Source: Acidobacteriota bacterium (lineage in GTDB: Bacteria > Acidobacteriota > Vicinamibacteria > Vicinamibacterales > CAVVIG01). Taken from it: a DNA stretch of 64,000 nt. The DNA is taken from positions 62,001 to 126,000 of the forward strand of contig JACPZW010000027.1 in NCBI GenBank assembly GCA_016195265.1, read 5' to 3'. The position numbers and the translations under genes were made by a program. The first letter of the stretch is position 1, and each line of letters starts with the position of its first letter. A model generated the notes under the pieces. That model made no database searches. It saw nothing but the letters and a program-made list of their open reading frames with translations, and was not told the origin of the DNA. This document shows positions 16,236 to 24,042 of the stretch, piece by piece.

Positions 16236-18889
16236 TGCTCAGCCGGCTGCTTCAGATTCGACAGGGCGAGTCCGCGCGCGCCCTCCTGCTGTTCGCGTAT
16301 CTGTTTCTGGTCGTCACCAGTTACGTGGTGACCAAATCCACGCGTGACGCGCTCTTCCTCGAGCACTACAGCGCCGCCAGCCTTCCCTACGCCGACATCG
16401 CTTCGTCTCTGAGCGTCGGCGCCGTCATGGCGGCGTACCTGCGGCTCGGCCGACGCGCCGGCCTGCGGACGCTGATGGTCGGCTCGCTTGCCGTGTTCTC
16501 GCTCACGAGCTTCATGTTCTGGGGCCTCAGCCGATCGGACGAGCCGTTTTGGATGCTGCCCGTTCTCTATGTCTGGGCGAGCGTCTACGGCGTGCTGCTG
16601 CCGGCGCAGGTGTGGATGCTCGCGAATCACGTCCTGACGACGCGCGAGGCCAAACGGCTGTACGGGATCATCGGCAGCGGCGCGATCCTGGGCTGGATCG
16701 TCGGCGGCATGATGACCAAGGCCGTCGCCGCGCGGGCCGGCACGGCGAACCTGCTGCTGATGACGGGGGGCGCGCTGGCGATCTGTCCGCTCCTCGTGAC
16801 GTTCATCTGGCGCGAGAGCGGGGCGGAAGAGCGTCGCGTCGATCGCGTTGCAGGACGGCCGCGGCGCCCGCTGGCGCCAGGCGGGCTACGCCAGAGCTTC
16901 GCAGTCGTGTGGCGTTCGCCGCACCTGCGCGCGATCGCGGGCGTCATCTGCCTGTCGTCACTCGTGACGACGGTCGCCGCGTGGCAGTTTCGCGCGATCG
17001 CCAAGTCCGTCATTCCCGAAACCGACGCGCTCGCCGCGTTCTTCGGAACGTTCAACGTGTACGCGGGCCTGCTGTCGCTCGCGACGCAGTTGTTCCTGAC
17101 TTCGCGCTTCCTGCGCCGCTTCGGTCTGGGCGTGGCGCTCCTCGTCGTCCCGCTCGCGCTGACGGCGGGATCGTTCGCGGTGTTGCTGTGGGCGAGCATC
17201 GGATCGGCCGTGCTGCTGAAAGGCAGCGATCAAGTGTTGCGCTATTCAATCGATCGATCGACGGTCGAGCTCCTCTACTTGCCCGTCCCTGAAGATCAGA
17301 CGCGGCACGCCAAGGCGTTCATCGACACCGTCGTCTGGCGCATCGGCGACTGCCTCGGCGCCATCTGCGTGCTGGTGGGCGTCGTGCTGCTGGGACTCTC
17401 CGCGGCGCAGATCAGCGTCGTGACGATCGTGCTGCTCGGCGGCTGGATCGCTGCCGCCGCGACGGCGCGCCGTCAGTACGTCAACAGCCTGCGGACGAGC
17501 CTCTTCGAGCATCGTGTGGACGCCGAGCGCCTGTCGCAGGTGATCGATCGATCCACCTCGGAAGTGCTGGCGGACGCCCTCAACTCGAACAACTCGTCCG
17601 ACATTTTGTACGCGCTGAATCTCCTCAAGGATCGAGAGGCGCCGCACACGAGGATTCACCCGCTGCTCGGGCACGCGTCCGCCGACGTCCGGCGCGAAAC
17701 CATCGCCGTGCTCGCGTCGGCCGGCGACGGAACGGTCGTGCGCGAGGTGGAGCGCCTTCTTGAAGCGGACCGCGATCCATCGGTGCGGGCTGAGGCGCTG
17801 CTCTATCTCGCGCGGATGACCGGGGCCGACCCGCTCACGCGGCTCGAACGCCTCGACGACGTCGGCGGCGCGTCGATTTCGTCGGCGATGGCGATCTTTC
17901 TCGCGCGGCCCGGACCGACGCAGAACCTGGAGACCGTGCGGCTGCTGATCGACGGCGCCCACATGCGGGAAGGCGCCGAGGGCGAGCTCGCGCGCGTCGA
18001 GGCGGCGCGGTTGCTCGCGACGCTGGCGTTTCCTTCAAGGGGCTTCGACGATCAACTGCGCGCGCTGCTCTACGATCGCGCGCCGGCCGTCGCGCGCCAG
18101 GCCATTCGCGCGGCCGGAGTGACCCGGAACGCCTCGATGATTCCGGTCATCGTCGCGCGTCTCGGCGAGCCGGAGCTGACCGCGGAGGCCACGATCGCGC
18201 TTGCCGCGTGCGGTGATGCAGCCGTGCCCGAGCTCGGGCGCGTCCTTCACGACGCGCACGCGCCCGCGGCGCTGCGCCTCCACGCACCGGACGTCCTGCT
18301 GCGCATCGCGAGCGTCGCCGCCGAGCACGCACTGGTCGAGGTCATGCTCGACGCCGACCCCGCCGTCCGCCTGCGCGTCGTCTCGGCGCTCAACAAGCTG
18401 CGGCAGACAAATCCGGATCGCCGGCTCGAGAGCGATCTCGTCGAGACCGTCCTGGCCGCGGAAATTCTCGGGCACTACCGGTCGTATCAGATCCTCAGCA
18501 CGTTCGATCCAGCCGGCGCGTCGGACGAGGCCGCCCGCGTCCGCCTGCGCGAGACGATGGGGCAGGAGGTCGAGCGCATCTTCCGCTTCATGAAGCTGCT
18601 GCTGCCCGGTCCGGATCTGCACAGCGCGTACGAAGGGCTGCAGTCGAGCGCGCCCGACATCCGCGCCAACGCCGTCGAGTACCTCGAGCACGCGCTGCCG
18701 CCGCGCATGCGCGAGCTGCTGCTGCCGCTGCTGGACAGCGAGGTCAGCGTCGACGAGCGGATTGCGATTGCGGAGCGGATGGCGGGAACGCTCCACGCGT
18801 CGGAGCAGATGCTGGCCGCGCTCGCCGCCAGCGAAGAGCTGCGCGCCGCCGCGCGCGACGCCGCGAGCAGATTAGAAGATCGTACGTAA
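16235..18889 (+). CDS. ADP/ATP carrier-like (MFS-fold) transporter with C-terminal HEAT repeats
   Basis: An 884-residue protein. The N-terminal 430 residues contain about twelve hydrophobic helices (LLLFAYLFLVVTSYVVTKSTRDALF at the start, SVYGVLLPAQVWMLANHV, GIIGSGAILGWIVGGMM) typical of the Npt1/Tlc nucleotide-transporter-like clade of the MFS fold. The C-terminal 430 residues are HEAT-like alpha repeats (DILYALNLLKDRE, VRRETIAVLASAGD, VRAEALLYLARM, ARQAIRAAGV and others). This NTP-transporter plus HEAT fusion is found across Bacteroidetes and Acidobacteria without a settled substrate. It is coupled to the preceding phosphatase by a one-base overlap, which suggests a joint role in handling phosphorylated compounds, an inference only. 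An open frame extends upstream to 15962 but lies within the phosphatase gene. Confidence 0.85.
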   Translation: MLSRLLQIRQGESARALLLFAYLFLVVTSYVVTKSTRDALFLEHYSAASLPYADIASSLSVGAVMAAYLRLGRRAGLRTLMVGSLAVFSLTSFMFWGLSRSDEPFWMLPVLYVWASVYGVLLPAQVWMLANHVLTTREAKRLYGIIGSGAILGWIVGGMMTKAVAARAGTANLLLMTGGALAICPLLVTFIWRESGAEERRVDRVAGRPRRPLAPGGLRQSFAVVWRSPHLRAIAGVICLSSLVTTVAAWQFRAIAKSVIPETDALAAFFGTFNVYAGLLSLATQLFLTSRFLRRFGLGVALLVVPLALTAGSFAVLLWASIGSAVLLKGSDQVLRYSIDRSTVELLYLPVPEDQTRHAKAFIDTVVWRIGDCLGAICVLVGVVLLGLSAAQISVVTIVLLGGWIAAAATARRQYVNSLRTSLFEHRVDAERLSQVIDRSTSEVLADALNSNNSSDILYALNLLKDREAPHTRIHPLLGHASADVRRETIAVLASAGDGTVVREVERLLEADRDPSVRAEALLYLARMTGADPLTRLERLDDVGGASISSAMAIFLARPGPTQNLETVRLLIDGAHMREGAEGELARVEAARLLATLAFPSRGFDDQLRALLYDRAPAVARQAIRAAGVTRNASMIPVIVARLGEPELTAEATIALAACGDAAVPELGRVLHDAHAPAALRLHAPDVLLRIASVAAEHALVEVMLDADPAVRLRVVSALNKLRQTNPDRRLESDLVETVLAAEILGHYRSYQILSTFDPAGASDEAARVRLRETMGQEVERIFRFMKLLLPGPDLHSAYEGLQSSAPDIRANAVEYLEHALPPRMRELLLPLLDSEVSVDERIAIAERMAGTLHASEQMLAALAASEELRAAARDAASRLEDRT

Positions 18890-19320
18890 GTACGTAGGCC
18901 GGGTCCTTTTGGACCCGGCATCTTCAAGATTTCTAGGGCTCGCTCTCTCCGACGGCTCTCTCGCGCGAACGTCGCCACCTGCTCACGTAACGACACGACT
19001 TCCTCACTCGAGGGTTCGCTGAAGTCGCCATAGTCACTGGTCTGGCGTTTCTCAAAGGCACGTGGGAGGGCGCACGCCGCATCCGTTGAAATGACGCCGG
19101 TGCGAACGAAATGCTCCTGAAACATCGCGATCGCACCGCTGTGTCGAGAGGAATCGAGGTTCCGCGTCGCCAGTACAGCGCGGGCTGCGTAAAACGCCGC
19201 GTAGTACGCGCGGTTCAGCGCGCCGCTGAAGAGTTGGCGCTCGATGAGAAGGTCGGCCTCTGTAAGCGCAGCGTGTGCGCGCGCGATTCGATGCTTCGCC
19301 AGCGCGTCGGATGGATTCAC
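18487..19320 (-). CDS. hepT: HEPN-domain toxin (HepT-like, UPF0332), read through a hairpin element
   Basis: The frame from ATG 19320 encodes 277 residues, but only about 1-131 look like a HEPN protein of the UPF0332 type. ALNRAYYAAFYAARAVL (34-50) is followed by R53 and H60, an RX6H ribonuclease motif, and then SGAIAMFQEHFVRTG. HepT toxins degrade RNA, and MntA neutralises them by AMPylation (type VII system). The gene follows the MNT gene with an ATGA overlap. The conserved part ends near 18927. There the hairpin element 18894-18919 begins, and reading continues in frame (MPGPKGPGLRTY) antisense to the last 400 bases of the transporter. The native stop seems to have been lost when the element arrived. 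Whether the long tail is tolerated, or the gene is damaged, is open. Confidence 0.8.
   Translation of the reverse strand: MNPSDALAKHRIARAHAALTEADLLIERQLFSGALNRAYYAAFYAARAVLATRNLDSSRHSGAIAMFQEHFVRTGVISTDAACALPRAFEKRQTSDYGDFSEPSSEEVVSLREQVATFARESRRRERALEILKMPGPKGPGLRTYVRSSNLLAASRAAARSSSLAASAASICSDAWSVPAIRSAIAIRSSTLTSLSSSGSSSSRMRGGSACSRYSTALARMSGALDCSPSYALCRSGPGSSSFMKRKMRSTSCPIVSRRRTRAASSDAPAGSNVLRI
18894..18919. repeat. GTAGG single hairpin element, copy 2
   Basis: GTAGGCCGGGTCC, a TTTT loop, then GGACCCGGC. It sits between the transporter stop and the HEPN gene. Read on the minus strand it is in frame with the HEPN gene. Confidence 0.9.
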
Positions 19321-19616
19321 AACGCAATGCTCTCGCGCGCGACCTTCTTGACAAAGGGAGTTGCCCCCCAGACTGGATGGTTGAGGATTTCATTGGTCAC
19401 GACGCGAGGCGAGATGTAGACACCGAACTCGAGATTCACGTCGAAGGCGATATCAATGACGCGATCTTCGAGGGCGACGCGTGCTGTGTCCGGCTGGACG
19501 ACGATCAGCACGTCGAGATCGGATTCTGGCGTGGCCTCACCGCGTGCTTCTGATCCGAAGAGGCGCACGTCCTGTTCGTATCGGAGGCCATGCGGGTAGT
19601 ATACGCGTCCTCTCAA
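19317..19616 (-). CDS. mntA: MNT-type nucleotidyltransferase antitoxin (MntA-like)
   Basis: A 99-residue minimal nucleotidyltransferase. The signature GSX10DXD is complete: G21-S22, then D33-L34-D35 (GSEARGEATPESDLDV), with a further acidic residue in RVIDIAFD about 20 residues later. In type VII systems this protein adds AMP to a tyrosine of the HEPN partner and so silences it. The stop overlaps the HEPN start by four bases (ATGA), the usual paired layout. The frame opens with a TTG at 19616, and the N-terminus before GS is short (20 residues against about 30 usually), so the start is uncertain. Confidence 0.85.
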   Translation of the reverse strand: MRGRVYYPHGLRYEQDVRLFGSEARGEATPESDLDVLIVVQPDTARVALEDRVIDIAFDVNLEFGVYISPRVVTNEILNHPVWGATPFVKKVARESIAL

Positions 19617-19675
19617 CTCTGCGATTCCCTGCAGCCTGGCGCCGGTTCGCGACGGCGCTTACCGAGCGCTGCAGC

Positions 19676-22135
19676 TCATTCCTGCCGCAACGCTTCCATC
19701 GGATCGATCTTCGACGCTTGCCACGCCGGCACAAGGGACGCGACCACGCCGGTCAGGACAAAGATGGTGGAAGCACCGATAATCGTCGAAGGATCGCTCG
19801 GACCAATACCGTACAGTTGCGCGCGCACGAGCCTCGCACTGGCCAACGCGCACGGAACGCCGATGGCGACGCCCGGCACCGCGATCATCAACCCGTCGAA
19901 AACAATCATCCGCACGACTTCCGTGCGTGTCGCGCCCAGCGCCAGCCGAACACCGATTTCTCGGAGACGCGAGGTCACGGCATACGCCAGCAGACCGTAG
20001 ACGCCGATGCAGGCGAGCACGACCGTCAGCACGCCGGCGAACGTCGCCAGCCCGGCGGTCAACCGTTCCCGCAGGAGTGCATAGTCAACCCACTCGTTAA
20101 GCGTGAAGAGGACCCGCACGAAATGCCGTCCCTGTGATTCGACCACGCGCACGTAGCCATCCCGCACGGTCTTCACGTCGCCGGTGACACGGACGTGCGC
20201 CAGCGGAAACTGCGCCTGCGCCGGTTCCTGCACGATCGGCCTGAACACCACGGGTTGATGCGGCTCGCGAATTTTGCCGATAGCAACATCTGAGACCACG
20301 CCGATGATTTCGAATTCCTTCGTGGCAGAACCAGATGACGCCCGAAGCCGGCGGCCGATCGCCTCGTTGTCGGGGAAGAGCCTGCGCGCAAGGCTCTCGC
20401 TGACCAGTGCGACCGGCGGCGCACTTGCGTCGTCGGCCCATGTAAAGTCGCGCCCCCGAAGACGCGGGATGCCGAACGTGTTAAAGAAACCCGGCGACAC
20501 GAATTCTGTCAGCGCCTCTGCTCCGGCCGACGTGACAGACTCAGGACGCGAATAGTGGTCCGGAGGAAGCATGCCTGGAAATCCAAGAAACGCCGGGTAG
20601 TACACGGATAGCGCCGCCGCGTCAGCGCCTTGAATCCCCGCCAACTGCTGGAGCAACGCCTGCAGATAGGCGCGATTGATCGGTTCGCGATCTCCCGGCG
20701 TGCGCGCAAGTCGCGTCCAGACGATGCGGCGCGCATGGAGCGAGGCGTCGTTGGCGCGCAACCGCGACAGCGTGCCGGCGAACAAACCCGCGCCGACAAG
20801 CAGGACCATCGAAAGGGCCACTTGCGCAATCAGCAGAAGCCGTCCTGACCGTCCAAGCGTTCCTGTGATCGCACGGCCCGGCCGCAGGCCGTCGGCCATC
20901 CAACCGCTCACAGCCCGCCATGCCGGAAGGGCGCCAATGCCGAGTCCGATCAGGAGCGTGACGAGCGTCGCCACGGCGAGCACACGCGCATCCGGAGCCA
21001 GGCTCTGGAGCAGCGGCGTGCCCCGCGCGACCGTCAATTGGGCCGTGAGGACTCGGGTCGCCCACCACGCGAATGGCAACGAAGCGACGAGTCCCACGAG
21101 CGCCAGGAGAACGCCGTCAACCATCACCTGCTGGAAGATACGACCGTGCCCTGCGCCGAGCGCCAGCCTCACCGCGATTTGATGGCGTCGTGCCAGCGAG
21201 CGCGCCAACAGCAAGCCGGCGAGGTTAACGCATGCGATCGCCAGCAGCACTACAGCGAGCGCGATCAGCACAATGAGAGAAGTTCCATATAGCCGCCGAA
21301 GCCCCGAGAATCCCGACGCGAGCGACTCGATCTCGATCCTTTGCGAGCGCAACGCCTGCTGTTCGCCGGCGGACAACGACGGCGGCACGGTCGCTCCCTG
21401 TATGCCGGGCCACTGGGCACGCAATTCCGCGCGCGCCTGGGTGACCGTCACGCCTGGCGCGAGTCGTCCGACGATGTTGAACGAGCGCAGCGGCCGAGTG
21501 GGGCCGCCGGCAACGTGCCGCAGCACGGCGATCGGAAGAAAAAGGTCGGCGCCCCCATCGAATTCCAGCCCCGCGAATCCGGGCGCCGTCACTCCCACGA
21601 TCGTCACCGGCTTTCCATTCAGCTTCACCGTCTCGCCGATCACGGTCGCGTCGTCGCCGAAGATCCTCCGGCGAAATCGATCGCTAATCACCCCAACCGG
21701 GGTGACTGCGTCGTCGGCGTCAGTAAAGAATCGGCCCGCTGCCACTTTCGCGCCAAGTAAATCCAAGTACTCCGGCGTGACACCTTCCACATTGCCGTCG
21801 GCCGTCGCACTGCGCGCTTCGACACGCAGCAGTCCTCCGCCCGAATACATCGACATCGTCGAGAGAGAGTGCTGCACGGTGCGGTACGCCACGAATGTGT
21901 CGGCATAAAGGTATCCAGTCTGTGTGGTTCGGATGTCGCTCGCCGAAATGGAGACGAGCCGGTCGGGATCCGTGACGGCGACCGTCCTCAACACGATGGC
22001 GCTCAGCAGGCTGTAAATGGTGGTGGTCGCGCCAACCGCCAGCGCGACCGTGAGGATGACGACGAGCGTGAAGCCAGGCGACCGACGAAGCCCTCGCAGC
22101 GAATGTCGGACGTCGACCCAAAGCGCATCCCACAT
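19676..22135 (-). CDS. ADOP-type ABC permease, copy 2
   Basis: An 819-residue permease beginning at ATG 22135 with a cytoplasmic DVRHSLRGLRRSPGFT helix cap and first membrane helix (LVVILTVALAVGATTTIYSLL). It has a MacB periplasmic domain, an FtsX core (IVLIALAVVLLAIACVNLAGLLLA near 285-310), a second periplasmic domain, and a final FtsX set ending with LVPAWQASKIDPMEALRQE. The closing DPMEALR motif is characteristic. Relative to the other ADOPs here its GC at third positions looks lower and its sequence is the most divergent, which suggests a different history. There is no neighbouring ATPase or PadR gene. It is transcribed toward the HEPN/MNT pair. Confidence 0.9.
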   Translation of the reverse strand: MWDALWVDVRHSLRGLRRSPGFTLVVILTVALAVGATTTIYSLLSAIVLRTVAVTDPDRLVSISASDIRTTQTGYLYADTFVAYRTVQHSLSTMSMYSGGGLLRVEARSATADGNVEGVTPEYLDLLGAKVAAGRFFTDADDAVTPVGVISDRFRRRIFGDDATVIGETVKLNGKPVTIVGVTAPGFAGLEFDGGADLFLPIAVLRHVAGGPTRPLRSFNIVGRLAPGVTVTQARAELRAQWPGIQGATVPPSLSAGEQQALRSQRIEIESLASGFSGLRRLYGTSLIVLIALAVVLLAIACVNLAGLLLARSLARRHQIAVRLALGAGHGRIFQQVMVDGVLLALVGLVASLPFAWWATRVLTAQLTVARGTPLLQSLAPDARVLAVATLVTLLIGLGIGALPAWRAVSGWMADGLRPGRAITGTLGRSGRLLLIAQVALSMVLLVGAGLFAGTLSRLRANDASLHARRIVWTRLARTPGDREPINRAYLQALLQQLAGIQGADAAALSVYYPAFLGFPGMLPPDHYSRPESVTSAGAEALTEFVSPGFFNTFGIPRLRGRDFTWADDASAPPVALVSESLARRLFPDNEAIGRRLRASSGSATKEFEIIGVVSDVAIGKIREPHQPVVFRPIVQEPAQAQFPLAHVRVTGDVKTVRDGYVRVVESQGRHFVRVLFTLNEWVDYALLRERLTAGLATFAGVLTVVLACIGVYGLLAYAVTSRLREIGVRLALGATRTEVVRMIVFDGLMIAVPGVAIGVPCALASARLVRAQLYGIGPSDPSTIIGASTIFVLTGVVASLVPAWQASKIDPMEALRQE

Positions 22136-22224
22136 GGGGCCGGAGTGTAGCCGATCGGCTGATCAGCGGGCAGCGGATTCGGCGCGTTCCGAATCACCCG
22201 GCCCTTGGAGTAACGACCTGTCGA

Positions 22225-22638
22225 TCACCGACGCCGGGTTCGCGGACGTGGCGATCGCATGCCACGCGATGCGGCCGGTCCCGACGGCGTGCGCGACCGC
22301 GCGGGCGTAGCGCGACGTGGCGCGGCGACCGCGATCGATCGCTTCGCCCACCGCGCCAGCTCGTCCGCGTCCTCGAGCACGGCGAGCGGGACTTCGTAGT
22401 ACTGCATCGACCCGCCGCCGCGCTCAGGAAACGGATTGAACGCGCGCGAGCCCGCCGCTTCGTACGACGGCCGCGTCGCGTCGTCGACCTTCAGGTAGAT
22501 CGTGTCGTCCATCATGATCGCGAAGAAGCGATTGCCCGCGTACAGCCCGACGCCGCCGAACATTCGCTTGGCCGTGATCGGACCGCACGATTCGAGTTGG
22601 TCGAGGACGAATTCGAGGAAGGAAACGCTGACGGGCAC
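22225..22638 (-). CDS. TfoX N-terminal domain protein
   Basis: A 137-residue protein. The first 105 residues match the TfoX N-terminal fold (LDQLESCGPITAKRMFGGVGLYAG, then FFAIMMDDTIYLKVDD and FNPFPERGGG...YYEVP). TfoX/Sxy proteins influence competence regulation in Gammaproteobacteria, but stand-alone N-domains are widespread with unknown roles. The C-terminal 30 residues are an Arg/Pro-rich low-complexity tail. It starts at GTG 22638, eight bases from the double hairpin at 22646, so its promoter must lie across or beyond that element. Confidence 0.82.
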   Translation of the reverse strand: MPVSVSFLEFVLDQLESCGPITAKRMFGGVGLYAGNRFFAIMMDDTIYLKVDDATRPSYEAAGSRAFNPFPERGGGSMQYYEVPLAVLEDADELARWAKRSIAVAAPRRATPARSRTPSGPAASRGMRSPRPRTRRR

Positions 22639-22645
22639 TTGAGAA

Positions 22646-22702
22646 GTAGGCCGGATCCTTTCGGACCGGCTGATCAGGCGGGTCCAGAAGGACCCGCCCT
22701 AC
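22646..22702. repeat. GTAGG double-hairpin element, copy 3
   Basis: A 57-base GTAGG-to-CCTAC palindrome. The first hairpin has drifted (GGCCGGATCC / GGACCGGC); the second is GGCGGGTCC / GGACCCGCC. The spacer is TGATCA. It lies between the serine hydrolase 3' end and the TfoX-like start. Confidence 0.9.
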
Positions 22703-22713
22703 AGATTCAAGTT

Positions 22714-23970
22714 CTACCGCGCAGCTTGCCCCGCCGCGGTGGACGTCATCTTCAGCGACGCGATCGTTTTTCCGACGACCTCGTCGAGCGCCTTGTCGCC
22801 GCGGATCCAGCGCACGACCGCGACGATGTCGTTCTCCCAGTCGATGTAGATGATGTTCGATCCGTTGCCGACGAAGCGGACGGCGGTGGCCGGCGCGCTC
22901 GGCAGCGGCTTCTTGTCGAGATTCAGGTACCAGTTCGCGAAGCCGTAGTTGTTGTTGTTGCTCGCCGGGCCGTTGGTCCGCGCCATCTCGATCCACTTCT
23001 CCGCGACGAGCGGCTTGTCCTTCCACTTGCCGTTGCGCAGGAAGAGATACCCGAAGCGCGCCATGTCGTACGAGTTGATGAACATGCCGCCGCCCCAGTG
23101 GCCGCCGCCGCTGACCGACTGCACCTTGTGTCCGTCCACTTCGACCCACGAGTTCTCGTAGCCGTACCAGCGCCACGTGGACGAGGCGCCGATCGGTTCC
23201 ATGATCTCCTCGCGCAGGACTTCCGGCAGCGGCTTGCGCCACACCTGCAGCGCCGCGAGCGCCATCACGTTCACGCGCACGTCGTTGTACTTGAAGTGCG
23301 TGCCGGGTTCGTACATTGGCCGCGTCTCCCAGTCCTCCGGTCCCTTGCCGACCGGACGGTCCGCCCAGTCCGGCTTGTTCCACAGCGTGCCCGACCAGTC
23401 GCTCGTTTGCCGCAGCAGGTGATCCCACTTGATGTTGCGGTTGTGCGGCGCGTCGAACAGATCGACGTGCGGCGGCATATAGTCGCGCACGTAATCGTTG
23501 ACGTCGTGGATCAGCCCCTTCTGCCACGCGAGGCCGACGACCGTCGTCAGAAACGTCTTCGTCACGCTGTTCGTGATGTCCACGCGCGACGGATCGCCCC
23601 ACTCGGCGACGATGTAGCCGTGGCGCATGATCAGGCCGCTGGCGGGGCCGCGATCCTTCACCGGGCCGATGATCGTGTCGAACGGTTCCTTGCCGAAGCT
23701 GTTCTTCAAGAACAGCGTCATGTCGTGCGTGCCGGGCGTATCGGCGGCAATCGCGGCCTGCACCGCCTGATTCACGAGCGCGGAATCCATCCCGACTTCT
23801 TCCGGCTTCTTGTGCTGCCAGTCGAAGCGATCGGGGAAATACGACGCGACGGTCTGCGGCCGCGCCGCGGGCGGCGCGGGTCGCTGGGCGACCGCCGAGA
23901 CCCGTCCCCGTTGTCCAGCGACAAGAACGACGGCGACGAGGCCAACGGCCGCAAGCAGTGCACGTTTCAT
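22714..23970 (-). CDS. Exported serine hydrolase, class C beta-lactamase family
   Basis: A 418-residue protein with an N-terminal signal segment (ALLAAVGLVAVVLVAG). It has the penicilloyl-serine-transferase fold: nucleophile S135 in SVTK (135-138), the second motif Y-N-D in KYNDVRVN (about 233), and a C-terminal glycine-rich strand region around 365 in place of KTG. Such proteins in Acidobacteria are usually esterases or D-aminopeptidase-like enzymes rather than antibiotic resistance determinants. A near-continuous Asn run (PASNNNNYGF) lies near 338-347. The TAG stop lies 12 bases beyond the double hairpin. Confidence 0.88.
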   Translation of the reverse strand: MKRALLAAVGLVAVVLVAGQRGRVSAVAQRPAPPAARPQTVASYFPDRFDWQHKKPEEVGMDSALVNQAVQAAIAADTPGTHDMTLFLKNSFGKEPFDTIIGPVKDRGPASGLIMRHGYIVAEWGDPSRVDITNSVTKTFLTTVVGLAWQKGLIHDVNDYVRDYMPPHVDLFDAPHNRNIKWDHLLRQTSDWSGTLWNKPDWADRPVGKGPEDWETRPMYEPGTHFKYNDVRVNVMALAALQVWRKPLPEVLREEIMEPIGASSTWRWYGYENSWVEVDGHKVQSVSGGGHWGGGMFINSYDMARFGYLFLRNGKWKDKPLVAEKWIEMARTNGPASNNNNYGFANWYLNLDKKPLPSAPATAVRFVGNGSNIIYIDWENDIVAVVRWIRGDKALDEVVGKTIASLKMTSTAAGQAAR

Positions 23971-24009
23971 AGAGGCTCCTGTTGGAGGGCAGTATAGTAG
24001 AACGTCTCT

Positions 24010-24042
24010 GGTGACAGGTAGGTGACAGGTAGGTGACAGGCA
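24010..24042. repeat. 11-base word array carrying a start codon
   Basis: Three 11-base units (GGTGACAGGTA twice, GGTGACAGGCA). The GTG start of the next gene (24033) is within unit 3. The same word recurs at 40268-40289 and 42691-42723. Confidence 0.9.
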
